DNA from: Palsa-504 sp963835775
GTDB lineage: Bacteria; Actinomycetota; Actinomycetes; Streptosporangiales; Streptosporangiaceae
Assembly (NCBI GenBank): GCA_963835775.1
Contig: CAWIHB010000024.1
Span: forward strand, 372,001 to 436,000
DNA length: 64,000 nt
Reading direction: 5' to 3'
Within the stretch, counting starts at the first letter, position 1, and every line of letters starts with the position of its first letter. Position numbers and translations under genes: made by a program. The notes beneath the pieces are model-generated. The model did not search any database, was not told the origin of the DNA, and saw only the letters and a program-made list of their open reading frames with translations. Shown piece by piece: positions 9,074 through 18,429 of the stretch.

Positions 9074-12000
9074 GTGACACAGGATCCCGCTGGCAACGCC
9101 CGGGCCGGCGGCGCCTGGGGTCCTCGCGAACCTGCGGGCCGCCGGCGCCCGCCGCCCGATCCCCGCCGCCCGGCCGCCCCGCCGCCCGGCCCCCCAGGGC
9201 TCACCGGGCTCACGGGGTCGCGGCCGGCCGCGCCGTTCCCGGCCCCGGATCGCGACTGGGGACCGGTCCCCGGCTACGAATTCGACGGCCGGAACTCCCC
9301 GTCCGGCCCGCTGCGCCGGAACGGTACCGGCCCTGATCCGGCCGCCCAGCGCGGCTCCCCGGAATGGCGTGACTCCGGGGACCAGCCGCGCCGGTTCAGG
9401 TACACGCCGACCACCAGCGGACCGCCGCCCGGGCCGCCGCCGTCCCGGCCGGCGGGCGCGCCGGTCAAGCCCGGCTTCGAATTCGACGCCGCCGCACCCC
9501 GGACCGGCCGGACGACCAGGCCGCCCCGCCCGGACCCCTTCAGCCCCGGCCTGTTCAGTGCCGACTACCACAGTGCCGACTACCACAGTGCTGACCACCA
9601 CAGTGCCGACCACCACAGGGCCGACTACAACAGGGCCGACCACCACAGGGCCGACTACAACAGTGCCGACCACCACAGTGCCGACCACCACGGGGCGCCC
9701 CCGCGGAAGGCGGGCACCGAGTGGACCCGCCTGCTCCGCTCGTTCGTGCCCGAGCCCGCCAAACCCACCTGGTTCAAGCAGTTCCTCTCCGCGCTCGAAT
9801 TCCGCGGGCTGGCGCTGCGCGGAGCCGTGCTGATCACGACCATGATCGTGTTCGGCGTCGCCGCGGTCGTGATCTCCAACGTCAACAGCGGCGGCCCGGC
9901 CGGCCAGGCGCCGCCCCCGGCCGCGCTCGGGTTCGCCCCGGCCACCCTGGCGGGCGGCCAGTTCACCGTGGCGGCCAGCGGCCGCGGCATCAGCCAGACG
10001 CTCGGCCAGGTGGCCAGCGACGGCGCCGAGATCGTGGCCGTCGGGTCGCAGGACGGCGCGCGCATCGCCCGGGCCCAGTTCTTCGTCTCGACCAATAACG
10101 GCGCGACCTGGGCCATGGGCACGGTGCGCACCCCGGCCGGCGGCCCGCCGCCCCCCGGCTACGGGGCCAGCTTCGTGGCCGGCGGCAACGGCGCCTGGGT
10201 GGCCCTGGGCCCCGGTTCCATCTGGACCAGCCCCGACGGCCGCACCTGGACGCTGGCCTCCACCACCGGGCTGCCGCTGCGCCCCGGTGATCAGATCAGC
10301 GTGCTGAAGCGCACCGCGGCCGGCTTCATCGCCGTCGGCGCCAACGTGCCAGCCCGCGCCCAGGCCCAAGCTCAGGCCCAGGCCAGCCCGGTGGTCTTCC
10401 TGTCCGCCAACGGCCTGGACTGGCAGCGGCTGGGCGCGCAGCAACTCCGCCTGGCCGCGGGCACCGCCCAGGTGGCAGGTCTCAGCGGCGCCGCGGTCAA
10501 CGGCAGCCGGATCCTGATCGCCGGCGACGTGACCGTGACCGTGACCGCCGGCCATCCCGGCCACACCCGCACCATCCCGGCCAGCGCCGCCTGGCTGAGC
10601 ACCGACGGCGGCCGCACCTGGACGCTCGCCGTCCCGCCCCCCGCGCAGCCCCTGACCAGCGGCGCGCAGCCGCTGACCAGCGGCGCGCAGCCGCTGATCA
10701 GCGGGGTGGCCGCGGTCGGCACCGGCTTCGTGCTGCTGCGGCCCGCCACGGCCGCCAAGAAGCCCGCCGTCGACGTCTACCGCTCGCCGAACGGCACGGC
10801 CTGGACGTTCGCCGCTACCCTCACCGCGCCCGCCGGCTTCACCGCCGGGCTGGTCAACGGCGCCCCGGCCGGCGCCGTGGTCACCGGCCAGGCGGGCCAG
10901 ACGCTGATCGCCTTCGTGACCGGCGACGGCACGTCCTGGCGGCAGGACCCTGCGTTCGGCGCCGCCGCGGCCGAGGACGTCTCCGGCGTGGCGATCGCGG
11001 GCAACGGCGCCGCGATCGCCGCCGGCACCACGGCCGGCGACCCGGACAGCCGCCAGCCCCTGCTTACCCTCCTAAACCAGCCCAGCCAGGTGGTCATGGC
11101 CAGGATCCCCGGCGCCGTCGACCCCGAACTGGCCGTCAACGCCCTCGCGGCCGGCCACGGCATGCAGGTCGCGGTGGGCAGCGCCAACGGCTTCCCGGCC
11201 GCCTGGACCTCCGTCGACGGCGGCAACTCGTGGCGGCCCGCGGTCGGCCAGACCCCGGCCGTGCTCGGCCGGCCGGGGGTCCAGCAGCTGACCAGCGTGA
11301 CCCACGGCCTGGCCGGCTGGCTCGCGGTGGGCCACGTCACCGCCGCCGCCACCGAACACCCGGTGGTCATCGCCTCCGCCGACGGCCAGGTCTGGTCTGC
11401 CGCCGACGGCGCGGCGGCGTTCACCCAGAGCGGCCTGTACCCCGAGCAGGCCGTCGCCGGGACCAGCGGCTACGTCATCGTCGGCTACCAGGTCACCGGG
11501 GGCCGCACGATCGCGGCCGCCTGGTGGTCCGCGGACCTGGCCGGCTGGCAGCGCGGCGCCGACGCCGTGTCGGCCCCGGGCGGCCCGGGCGCGCTGGACG
11601 GACCCGGACCCCATGCCGCCAGCAGGCAGATGCTGGCCGTGACCGCCGGCCCGCAGGGCTTCGTCGCGGTCGGCTCGGCCGGGGCCGGCGCCGCGGCCTG
11701 GACCTCAGCCGACGGGCAGGCCTGGGCCGAGGTGAACCTGCCGCTGCCCGCCGGCGCCACCAGGACCGTGCTGAACCACGTGGCCAGCCGCGGCCGGCTG
11801 GTGGTCGCGGTGGGCACCGCGCTGACCGCCGCCGGCCAGCAGGTGCCGTTCGCGGCCAGATCGTCCGACGGCGGCGCCACCTGGACCGAATCCACCCTGC
11901 CGGTCTCGACCCTGCCCGTATCAACCCTGCCCGTATCAACACTGCCCGTATCAACACTGCCCGTATCAACACTGCCCGTCGCGGCCGTCACCGCGCTGAC

Positions 12001-12250
12001 CGCGGCCGGGAACGAGTTCATCGCCACCGGGACGTTCGGCGCCACGCCGGGCCATCAGGACGTGGTGGTGTGGACCTCGGCCAGCGGCTCCGCCTGGAAG
12101 GCGGCCACGCCGGGCGGGCCGGGCCTGACCGGCCCCGGCATCCAGGCCATCACCGCCCTGACCACCTCGGGCGACGCGGTCACCGGCGTCGGCTTCAGCG
12201 CCTCGCCGGCCGGCGAGCAACCGGTCTTCTGGCAGTCTCCAATTAGATAG
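9074..12250 (+). CDS. Membrane-anchored BNR/sialidase-type beta-propeller protein
   Basis: 1058-residue protein of unknown function. Residues 1-240 are a Pro/Arg/Gly-rich cytoplasmic segment with nine Ser-Ala-Asp-Tyr/His-His pentapeptides (about 162-206). One transmembrane helix follows at about 250-275. The remaining 780 residues are extracytoplasmic and full of BNR-like Asp-box motifs such as SPDGRTWT, STDGGRTWT, SVDGGNSW and SSDGGATWT, the hallmark of sialidase/photosystem-assembly-type beta-propellers. Two further in-frame repeats occur: QPLTSGA units near 10643-10705 and STLPV units at 11891-11980. No catalytic sialidase residues were recognised, so a binding or sensing role is more likely. 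GTG start. It faces kgd across a shared intergenic region. Confidence 0.8.
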   Translation: MTQDPAGNARAGGAWGPREPAGRRRPPPDPRRPAAPPPGPPGLTGLTGSRPAAPFPAPDRDWGPVPGYEFDGRNSPSGPLRRNGTGPDPAAQRGSPEWRDSGDQPRRFRYTPTTSGPPPGPPPSRPAGAPVKPGFEFDAAAPRTGRTTRPPRPDPFSPGLFSADYHSADYHSADHHSADHHRADYNRADHHRADYNSADHHSADHHGAPPRKAGTEWTRLLRSFVPEPAKPTWFKQFLSALEFRGLALRGAVLITTMIVFGVAAVVISNVNSGGPAGQAPPPAALGFAPATLAGGQFTVAASGRGISQTLGQVASDGAEIVAVGSQDGARIARAQFFVSTNNGATWAMGTVRTPAGGPPPPGYGASFVAGGNGAWVALGPGSIWTSPDGRTWTLASTTGLPLRPGDQISVLKRTAAGFIAVGANVPARAQAQAQAQASPVVFLSANGLDWQRLGAQQLRLAAGTAQVAGLSGAAVNGSRILIAGDVTVTVTAGHPGHTRTIPASAAWLSTDGGRTWTLAVPPPAQPLTSGAQPLTSGAQPLISGVAAVGTGFVLLRPATAAKKPAVDVYRSPNGTAWTFAATLTAPAGFTAGLVNGAPAGAVVTGQAGQTLIAFVTGDGTSWRQDPAFGAAAAEDVSGVAIAGNGAAIAAGTTAGDPDSRQPLLTLLNQPSQVVMARIPGAVDPELAVNALAAGHGMQVAVGSANGFPAAWTSVDGGNSWRPAVGQTPAVLGRPGVQQLTSVTHGLAGWLAVGHVTAAATEHPVVIASADGQVWSAADGAAAFTQSGLYPEQAVAGTSGYVIVGYQVTGGRTIAAAWWSADLAGWQRGADAVSAPGGPGALDGPGPHAASRQMLAVTAGPQGFVAVGSAGAGAAAWTSADGQAWAEVNLPLPAGATRTVLNHVASRGRLVVAVGTALTAAGQQVPFAARSSDGGATWTESTLPVSTLPVSTLPVSTLPVSTLPVSTLPVAAVTALTAAGNEFIATGTFGATPGHQDVVVWTSASGSAWKAATPGGPGLTGPGIQAITALTTSGDAVTGVGFSASPAGEQPVFWQSPIR
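9556..9690. repeat. Nine 15-bp tandem repeats (SADYH/RADHH)
   Basis: Nine in-frame 15-bp units of the form CAGTGCCGACTACCA, with Tyr/His and Ser/Arg alternations. They encode a charged, His/Asp-rich cytoplasmic segment of the BNR protein. The pattern suggests slippage or unequal exchange. Confidence 0.9.
11891..11980. repeat. Six 15-bp tandem repeats (STLPV)
   Basis: Six in-frame 15-bp units. The four central ones are almost identical (TCAACACTGCCCGTA type). They insert Ser-Thr-Leu-Pro-Val repeats into a loop of the propeller domain. Confidence 0.9.
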
Positions 12251-12287
12251 GCCCCAATCAGATAGGCCCAATCAGATAGGCCCAATC
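12245..12287. repeat. 14-15-bp tandem repeats between convergent genes
   Basis: Three copies of AGATAGGCCCAATC (the first with an extra C) fill the spacer between the ends of two convergent genes and touch both stop codons. The unit length is not fixed to a multiple of three, unlike repeats inside genes. Confidence 0.85.
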
Positions 12288-13104
12288 AGGTAATGGCGAT
12301 CGGCTTGCCGAACACGTCCTCGCGCCGGTTGCCCAGGCTCGGCACGGCCGCCCGGGCCGTCCCGACCAGCCCGGTGTCGACCTCGCCGACCGCCACCCCG
12401 GCCGCGGGTCCCAGATCGAGGCGGACCACGCCGAGCGGGTCGACCAGCATGCTGCGCCCGATCCCGGTCGCGGCCCGGGTGCGGGGCTCGTCCGGGTCGG
12501 GCACCTGCCCGACCGCAGCCACCCACACGGTGTTCTCGATGGCCCGGGCCCGCACCAGCGTGACCCAGTGCTCCTCCTTGAACAGCCCGGCCGCCCACGC
12601 CGCGGGCAGCACCAGCAGCTCGGCCCCGGCCACCGCCAGCGCCCGGGACAGCTCGCCGAACCGCACGTCGTAACAGATCTCCAGCCCGGTCCGCACGCCG
12701 GCCAAAACACACAGCACCGGCGCCGACCCCGGCGCGACCTCGTCCGACTCGCGGTGCCCGAACGCGTCGAACAGGTGCAGCTTCCGGTACGACGCGACCA
12801 GCTCCCCGGCCCCGTCGTAGGCCACCGCGGTGTTGTACACCCGACCGTCAGGCGCGGGCTCGAACACGCCCGCCACCACGGCCACCCCGGTCTGCTTGGC
12901 CGCCGCCGCGACCCCGGAGCAAAACGGCCCGTCCAGCGGCTCGGCCGCCGCCCGCAGGTCCGACCCGAACCTGACCTGGGTCGCCTCCGGGAACACGGCC
13001 AGGTCCGCGCCCTGCTCGGCCGCCGAGGCCAGCGCCGCCCGCACCCGCTCGGCGTTAAGCGCAGGCCTGGAGCTGACCGGAATCTGGCACAACGCGACTC
13101 TCAT
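12286..13104 (-). CDS. Carbon-nitrogen hydrolase, Nit2/omega-amidase-like
   Basis: 272-residue nitrilase-superfamily amidase, cytoplasmic. The catalytic triad is visible: Glu40 in VFPEAT, Lys108 in YRKLHLFD and Cys144 in EICYDVRF. The YRKLHLFD and ICYDVRFGELSR signatures fit the Nit2/omega-amidase branch, which hydrolyses 2-oxoglutaramate or 2-oxosuccinamate to the 2-oxo acid plus ammonia. The chosen ATG (13104) is preceded by GGGGAAC; an in-frame extension to 13383 has no family match. It is divergent from a transaminase only 52 bp away, which supports a transaminase/omega-amidase (glutaminase II) pair. Another amide substrate cannot be excluded. Confidence 0.88.
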   Translation of the reverse strand: MRVALCQIPVSSRPALNAERVRAALASAAEQGADLAVFPEATQVRFGSDLRAAAEPLDGPFCSGVAAAAKQTGVAVVAGVFEPAPDGRVYNTAVAYDGAGELVASYRKLHLFDAFGHRESDEVAPGSAPVLCVLAGVRTGLEICYDVRFGELSRALAVAGAELLVLPAAWAAGLFKEEHWVTLVRARAIENTVWVAAVGQVPDPDEPRTRAATGIGRSMLVDPLGVVRLDLGPAAGVAVGEVDTGLVGTARAAVPSLGNRREDVFGKPIAIT

Positions 13105-13156
13105 GTTCCCCAGCCTAACCAGCACGGCATGATGGCGGTGTGACAAAAATAGGGGG

Positions 13157-14356
13157 GTGAACCAAGGACGACTGCTGAACCGGCGCCTCGAAGGCCTGGG
13201 CACCACGATCTTCGCCGAGATGTCCGCCCGCGCGGTCGCCACCGGATCGATCAACCTGGGCCAGGGCTTCCCGGACCGGGACGGCCCGGCCGAGATCGCC
13301 CGGGCCGCGGCCGACGCCATCCTGGCCGGTAAGGGCAACCAGTACCCGCCCGGCCCCGGCGTCCCGGAGCTGCGGCAGGCCATCGCCGCCCACCAGCAGC
13401 GCTTTTACGGCGCGCGCTACGACCCGGACACCGAAGTCCTGGTCACCGCCGGGGCCACCGAGGCGGTCGCCGCCACCCTGCTGGCCCTGGTCGAGCCGGG
13501 CGACGAGGTGATCGCGTTCGAGCCCTACTACGACTCCTACGCGGCCAACATCGCCATGGCCGGCGGTATCAGGGTCCCGGTCACGCTGCGCCCGCCCGGC
13601 TTCCGCCCCGACCTCGACGAGCTAGCCGGCGCCATCACCCCTCGCACTCGCCTCATCCTGCTCAACAGCCCGCACAACCCCACCGGCTCGGTGTTCACCC
13701 GCGACGAGCTGGCCGCCATCGCCGCCCTGGCCGTCGAGCGCGACCTGCTGGTGGTCACCGACGAGGTCTACGAGCACCTGATCTTCGACGGCGAGCACGT
13801 GCCGATCGCGCAGTTCCCCGGCATGCGCGAGCGGACCGTGAGCATCAGCTCGGCGGGCAAGACGTTCTCGTTCACCGGCTGGAAGATCGGCTGGGTCACC
13901 GCCGCGCCCGAACTGGTGGCCGCGGTCAAGACGACCAAGCAGTTCATGACCTTCGTCAGCGGCGGCCCCTTCCAGTACGCGATCGCGCAGGCCCTGGCCC
14001 TGCCCGACGCGTACTACGCCGGCCTGCGCGCGGGCCTGGTGGCCCAGCGCGACCTGCTGGTCGCGGGGCTGTCCGGCCTCGGTTTCGAGGTCTACCCGCC
14101 CGCCGCCACCTACTTCGTCATCGCCGACGTCAGCCCCCTGGGCGAGCGGGACGGCATCGAGTTCTGCCGCACCCTGCCCGAACGCGCCGGCGTGGTCGCC
14201 ATCCCCACCGCCCTGTTCTACGACGACAAGCAGGCGGCCCGCACCCAGGTCCGGTTCGCCTTCTGCAAGCGCCCTGAGGTCCTGACCGAGGCGGTCGGCC
14301 GCCTTAAGACCTTTTTGGCCGAACGGCCCGTGGTCCCCGGCCCCCCGCAACGGTAG
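13157..14356 (+). CDS. Class I/II pyridoxal-phosphate aminotransferase (DapC/glutamine-transaminase-like)
   Basis: 399-residue fold-type I aminotransferase. Visible features: the INLGQGFPD substrate loop (about residues 32-40), the YPPGPGVPELR segment, NSPHNPTG near 170 and the PLP lysine Lys235 in SSAGKTFSFTGWKIGW. The family includes N-succinyldiaminopimelate aminotransferase DapC and methionine/glutamine transaminases of the YbdL/KAT type. GTG start after a run of G residues. Its divergent neighbour is an omega-amidase, so a glutamine or methionine transaminase making the amidase substrate is the best contextual guess. DapC remains a sound alternative. Confidence 0.88.
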   Translation: MNQGRLLNRRLEGLGTTIFAEMSARAVATGSINLGQGFPDRDGPAEIARAAADAILAGKGNQYPPGPGVPELRQAIAAHQQRFYGARYDPDTEVLVTAGATEAVAATLLALVEPGDEVIAFEPYYDSYAANIAMAGGIRVPVTLRPPGFRPDLDELAGAITPRTRLILLNSPHNPTGSVFTRDELAAIAALAVERDLLVVTDEVYEHLIFDGEHVPIAQFPGMRERTVSISSAGKTFSFTGWKIGWVTAAPELVAAVKTTKQFMTFVSGGPFQYAIAQALALPDAYYAGLRAGLVAQRDLLVAGLSGLGFEVYPPAATYFVIADVSPLGERDGIEFCRTLPERAGVVAIPTALFYDDKQAARTQVRFAFCKRPEVLTEAVGRLKTFLAERPVVPGPPQR

Positions 14357-14402
14357 GCCTAGGCCCATGGTGGACCCCCGCCGTGGCGGTCAGGATGGAC
14401 CT

Positions 14403-15869
14403 ATGGACTTCCGTAAGCGCGGCTGGGGCCTGCTGCTGGTGCCTCTCGGCCTGCAGTACGCCATGCTCATCACGCTACCCGCCGCTCGCGCCCTCGTGCT
14501 GGCCGGGACCTGCCTGATCACGGCGTTCGCGCCCCGGTTCGCCACCAAGATGGTGCCGTTCGCGGTGCTGATCCTCGGCTTCGTCGGGCTCGGGATGATC
14601 AGGTCGGGCGGCGATGCCTCGCCGGTGCTCTACGGCCTGGTGCCGGCCACCGTCGGATCGTGGGGGGTGCGCCTGATCCTGCCCGAAGCGGTGCTGTTCC
14701 TGGCCGCCGGGGTCTGGCTCTACCTGCAGGTCTCCGGGTCGGGGTCCGACCAGGTGCGGGCCTGGGCCGGGCGGCTGGCCGGGGCGGCCGCCGGGCGGCC
14801 GTCGCGCCGGGCCTGGCTGCTGCTGCCGGCGCTGGCCCTGGCCGTGGAGCAACTCGGCCGGTGGCATTGGCTCGGCCTGCAGTGGTGGACCGCGGAATTG
14901 ACCGCGGTGGTGGTTCCAGTCCTGGTCGCGGGCGCGATCCTGCTGATCTTGCGGGCGCCGAGCGTGGCGGCCATCAGCGCCGTGACGGGCCTGCAGATCC
15001 TGGGCTTGTACGGGATCATCCTGGTCGCAACCTGGACCGATGCCATGGATCCCCGCTATTTCGGCCTCGTGCAGCTGAACGGGCAGTTCGGCCACCAGGC
15101 CGCCGGGCTCGGCCAGGGCCTGGTGCTGCTGGCGGCCGGGGCGTTCCTGATGCCGCGGGTGATCAGGGAGCACATCGCGGGCGCGCCCGACCGGGAACTG
15201 GCCGCGCTGACCGAGCGGGTCGAGACCCTGACCCAGACCCGCACCGAAGCCACCGACGCCGCCGCCGCCGAACTCCGCCGGATCGAGCGCAACCTGCACG
15301 ACGGCGCGCAGGCCCGGCTGGTCGCCGTGGGCATGTCCCTGCGCGCCGCCGAGAAGATGTTCACCAGCAACCCCGAGGCGGCGCTGGCCCTGGTCAGCGA
15401 GGCCAGGGAAACCTCCTCCCGGGCCCTGACCGACCTGCGTGACCTGGTCCGCGGCATCTACCCGCCGGTGCTGGCCGACCGCGGCCTGGCCGACGCGGTC
15501 CGGGCCCTGGTGCTGGACACGCCGCTGCACACCCAGCTCGACGTCGACCTGCCCGGCGAGGTCGAGATGCCGGTCGGCGCGGCCGTCTACTTTGCGGTGG
15601 CCGAGGTGCTGGTCAACGCGGTCCGGCACTCTGGCGCCCGCTCGGTCCGGATCCACCTCAGCCACGCGGCCGGCTCGCTCCGGGCCGTGCTCACCGACGA
15701 CGGCGCGGGCGGCGCCGATCCCGCCGCGGGCACCGGCCTGGCCGGGGTCGAGCGCAGGCTGGCCACGTTTGATGGCATCCTGGCGGTGAACAGCCCGCCT
15801 GGCGGGCCGACCATCGTGGCCATCGAGGTACCGTGCGCGTTGTCATCGGCGAAGACCTCTTCCTGCTGA
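14403..15869 (+). CDS. Sensor histidine kinase, NarL/DesK family (HisKA_3)
   Basis: 488-residue membrane sensor kinase. The N-terminal half (about residues 1-265) holds roughly seven to eight hydrophobic segments with no recognised ligand domain. It is followed by a short coiled segment, the HisKA_3 box RRIERNLHDGAQARL with the phospho-accepting His, and a HATPase_c domain with VLVNAVRHSGA (N box), DDGAGG and GTGLAGVERRL (G box). The ATG at 14403 follows AGGATGG; an in-frame ATG at 14367 is possible. The next gene starts 37 bp before its stop, so kinase and regulator are coupled. The signal sensed is unknown. Confidence 0.92.
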   Translation: MDFRKRGWGLLLVPLGLQYAMLITLPAARALVLAGTCLITAFAPRFATKMVPFAVLILGFVGLGMIRSGGDASPVLYGLVPATVGSWGVRLILPEAVLFLAAGVWLYLQVSGSGSDQVRAWAGRLAGAAAGRPSRRAWLLLPALALAVEQLGRWHWLGLQWWTAELTAVVVPVLVAGAILLILRAPSVAAISAVTGLQILGLYGIILVATWTDAMDPRYFGLVQLNGQFGHQAAGLGQGLVLLAAGAFLMPRVIREHIAGAPDRELAALTERVETLTQTRTEATDAAAAELRRIERNLHDGAQARLVAVGMSLRAAEKMFTSNPEAALALVSEARETSSRALTDLRDLVRGIYPPVLADRGLADAVRALVLDTPLHTQLDVDLPGEVEMPVGAAVYFAVAEVLVNAVRHSGARSVRIHLSHAAGSLRAVLTDDGAGGADPAAGTGLAGVERRLATFDGILAVNSPPGGPTIVAIEVPCALSSAKTSSC

Positions 15870-16477
15870 GGGAGGGCCTGGTCCGGCTGCTGTCCGCGCA
15901 CGGCTTCGACATCGTGGCGGCGGTGGGCACCGCCCCCGAGCTGCTGGCCGCCCTGGTCCGCGAGCACCCGGACGTGGGGATCGTCGACGTCCGGCTGCCG
16001 CCCACGCACACGGACGACGGCCTGCGGGTGGCCCTGCAGGCCCGCGAGCAGCTGCCCGGCCTGCCGGTCCTGGTCCTGTCCCAGTACGTGGAGCAGCTGT
16101 ACGCCCGCGAGCTGCTCGCCGACCAGGCCGGCGGGGTCGGCTACCTGCTCAAGGACCGGGTGTTCAACGACGAGGCGTTCACCGGCGCGATCCGCACGGT
16201 CGCCGCCGGGGGCACGGTCCTGGATCCCGAAGTGGTGCGCAAGCTGCTCGGACGGCACGCCCGCACCGAGCCGCTGACCCGCCTGACCGCCCGCGAGCGC
16301 GAGGTGCTCGCGCTGATGGCCGAGGGCCGGTCCAACGCCGCGATCGCCCAGCGGCTGTTCATCTCCGAGAAGGCGGTCAGCAAGCACGCCGCGGGCATCT
16401 TCGCCAAGCTGGACCTGGCGCTCTCCGACGACGACAACCGGCGCGTCCTGGCCGTGCTGGCCTACCTGGACTCCTGA
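15833..16477 (+). CDS. LuxR-type response regulator
   Basis: 214-residue NarL/FixJ-family response regulator and partner of the preceding kinase. Receiver domain at residues 1-120, with the acidic pair in VIGED and the phospho-acceptor Asp in VGIVDVRLPP. The C-terminal LuxR HTH (about 145-205) shows LTAREREVLALMAEGRSN and SEKAVSKHAAGIFAKL. GTG start within the 3' end of the kinase gene. The LSDDDNRR segment near the end is common in actinobacterial members. Target genes are unknown; autoregulation is possible. Confidence 0.93.
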   Translation: MRVVIGEDLFLLREGLVRLLSAHGFDIVAAVGTAPELLAALVREHPDVGIVDVRLPPTHTDDGLRVALQAREQLPGLPVLVLSQYVEQLYARELLADQAGGVGYLLKDRVFNDEAFTGAIRTVAAGGTVLDPEVVRKLLGRHARTEPLTRLTAREREVLALMAEGRSNAAIAQRLFISEKAVSKHAAGIFAKLDLALSDDDNRRVLAVLAYLDS

Positions 16478-16502
16478 TCAGACGGAGCCGCCGCGGAGTA
16501 CT

Positions 16503-16582
16503 CCCGCCCGGTTCGCTGCCCGCCCGGTTCGCTGCCCGCCCGGTTCGCTGCCCGCCCGGTTCGCTGCCCGCCCGGTTCGCTG
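16503..16582. repeat. Five 16-bp tandem repeats between convergent genes
   Basis: Five perfect or near-perfect copies of CCCGCCCGGTTCGCTG in the spacer between the response regulator stop (16477) and the HD-GYP gene stop (16593). The unit is not a multiple of three, and the array is noncoding. Confidence 0.9.
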
Positions 16583-16592
16583 CCAACCCGAT

Positions 16593-18179
16593 TTAGGCTA
16601 GCAGTTCGTGGGTCAAGGCGTGGGCCACGGCGGCGGTGCGGCTGGTCACGTCGAGTTTGACGAGGATGTGCTCGACATGGTGCTCGGCGGTGCGCCGGCT
16701 GATGTGCAGGGTCTTGCTGATGTCGGGGTTGGAGGCGCCGTCGGCGAGCAGTCGCAGGACCTCGAGCTCGCGTGGGCTGAGGGCGGGGCGGCCCGGATCG
16801 GGGCGGGAGCGCTGGCGCGGCTGACCGGTACCGGACCGGGGGGAGGACCGCAGCGCGTCGATGCAGGCCGGGTCGAGGCCGTCCTCGCCGGTGAGGTCGG
16901 GCGGGCCGTGGCCGGCCCGCTCGGCCCAGACGTCGGCGGCGGCGAGCACCCGGGCGCCGATGGGTATGCCCGGGCCGGTGAGCCCGAGCGGATAGCCCGA
17001 TCCGTCGAGGCGTTCGTGGTGGGCGCCGACGTCCGCGGCCAGGTCGGCGAGGGGACGTACCCGGGACAAGATGCGCTGGGCGTAGTAGGGGTGCAGCCGG
17101 ACCGGCTCGGTGAGCGCGGCTCCGCCCTGGCGGCTGGCCGTACGGGTGTCGTCGTCGGCCTGCTCGAGCAGGCGGGGCGGCACGGCGATCTTGCCGAGGT
17201 CGTGGACCAGCCCGGCCCGGCGCAGGCGCTCCTGTTCGGCGGCCGGGAGCCCGAGGCCGGAAGCGGCCCGGGCGGCCAGGCTGGCGACCCGGTGGGAGTG
17301 AGAACCGCGCCGCGCGGACTTCAGGTCGGCGAAGTCGGCCAGCGCCTCGCACACGGCCAGGCGCCGGTCGCCGGGTAGCCCGTCGACCGGGGTCCCCGGG
17401 GCACCGGACAGCACGTCGGTGAGCGGGACCGGCTCATCGCCGTCCGGCCACAGGCCGCCGGCCAGGTCGAGGTAGGCCCCGGCCACGTCCGGATCGAAGT
17501 AGGTGCCGGTCCTGCGGCGGACCATGGCCGCCGCCGCCTCGGCACCGTCCAGCCCGCGCACCAGATCGGCGGCCAGCGCCAGGTGCAGGATCTGGGCCGG
17601 GCGGGGGATCGCCTCCGCGCGCAGGTGGAAAGCCGGGCTGCGGCCGTCGTGCCGTTCGTACTGGTAGTGGACGGCGTCCTGCACGTGATGGCCGAATCCG
17701 AGGCCGGCGGCGAAGTCGGCGGCGACCTCACAGTGCACGGCCATCGCCTCGTGCACCACCGGGCCGCACCGGGAGGCGAAGGCGGCCAGCCGGGCGAGCC
17801 GGGCGGGCGCGGTGCCGGGGTCCAGCCGCAGCCGGCTCACGGCCCAGGCCCCCATGCTGCGGGGACTGTGCAGGTCGACCAGGTTCAGGTCGAGCCGGGG
17901 AACCTGCTCATCGTCGGCGAAGAACCGGGCCAGCACCGCGCCGCAGGCGCCGCAGCCGGCATCCTTGACCAGCGCCCCGTAAAAGACGGCCTCCAGGTCC
18001 CCGGCCCCCGCCCCGAGCGCGTGCCCGAGCTGGACGCCTACGAAGGCCGTGTTGGTCCCGTGTTCCATCTGCTCGGCCGCGGCCAGGCCCGAGCCGAAGG
18101 AAAGCGCGCACAGCAGCTCAGCAGTGCCGGGCGGCTCCGATTGCGGGCCCGGCCGGTCTGCAGCCACGGCGCCGCTCAC
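16593..18179 (-). CDS. HD-GYP domain protein with C-terminal LuxR-type HTH
   Basis: 528-residue regulator. The N-terminal half resembles a second, divergent HD domain (VGVQLGHALGAG, VKDAGCGACG). The middle carries a good HD-GYP domain: HSHRVASLA, the RAGLVHDLGKIAVP metal motif and HHERLDGSGYP. The last 70 residues are a LuxR HTH (LSPRELEVLRLLADGASN, ISRRTAEHHVEHIL). HD-GYP domains usually hydrolyse cyclic di-GMP, so this may be a transcription factor tied to a phosphodiesterase or to ligand binding. No receiver domain is present. Start choice is weak: the GTG at 18179 gives a plausible N-terminus, while an in-frame GTG at 18233 would add 18 residues. Confidence 0.85.
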   Translation of the reverse strand: MSGAVAADRPGPQSEPPGTAELLCALSFGSGLAAAEQMEHGTNTAFVGVQLGHALGAGAGDLEAVFYGALVKDAGCGACGAVLARFFADDEQVPRLDLNLVDLHSPRSMGAWAVSRLRLDPGTAPARLARLAAFASRCGPVVHEAMAVHCEVAADFAAGLGFGHHVQDAVHYQYERHDGRSPAFHLRAEAIPRPAQILHLALAADLVRGLDGAEAAAAMVRRRTGTYFDPDVAGAYLDLAGGLWPDGDEPVPLTDVLSGAPGTPVDGLPGDRRLAVCEALADFADLKSARRGSHSHRVASLAARAASGLGLPAAEQERLRRAGLVHDLGKIAVPPRLLEQADDDTRTASRQGGAALTEPVRLHPYYAQRILSRVRPLADLAADVGAHHERLDGSGYPLGLTGPGIPIGARVLAAADVWAERAGHGPPDLTGEDGLDPACIDALRSSPRSGTGQPRQRSRPDPGRPALSPRELEVLRLLADGASNPDISKTLHISRRTAEHHVEHILVKLDVTSRTAAVAHALTHELLA

Positions 18180-18248
18180 CCGGCCAACCCTAACTCGCCT
18201 CCCGGAGCCGGGCCATAGCCACGGACCGCTCACGGGTCATGTCAGTGG

Positions 18249-18262
18249 GTGATAAGTATCAC
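18249..18262. promoter_or_regulatory. Perfect palindrome upstream of the HD-GYP gene
   Basis: GTGATAAGTATCAC is a perfect inverted repeat (GTGATA-AG-TATCAC), 70 bp upstream of the chosen HD-GYP start and in locally AT-richer DNA. It has the form of an operator for a dimeric regulator. Which regulator binds is unknown. Confidence 0.5.
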
Positions 18263-18429
18263 TCCGACCGGAAAATGGGGGAACTCGCCCATCCGGGCCA
18301 TCCGGCCCACCGGGCACGCTCGGTCCATGGACACATCACACATCGCATCACGCCAAACCACCGACACACCAGACATCGCACCCCGCACGGTGCAGGGCTA
18401 CCGGATGTGACGATCTGGCCCGGCCAGGG

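Noticed and set aside
16503..16582. CRISPR-like array of short repeats (also 8623-8730 and 19360-19478)
   Set aside because: The repeats are direct tandem copies with no spacers and no cas genes nearby.
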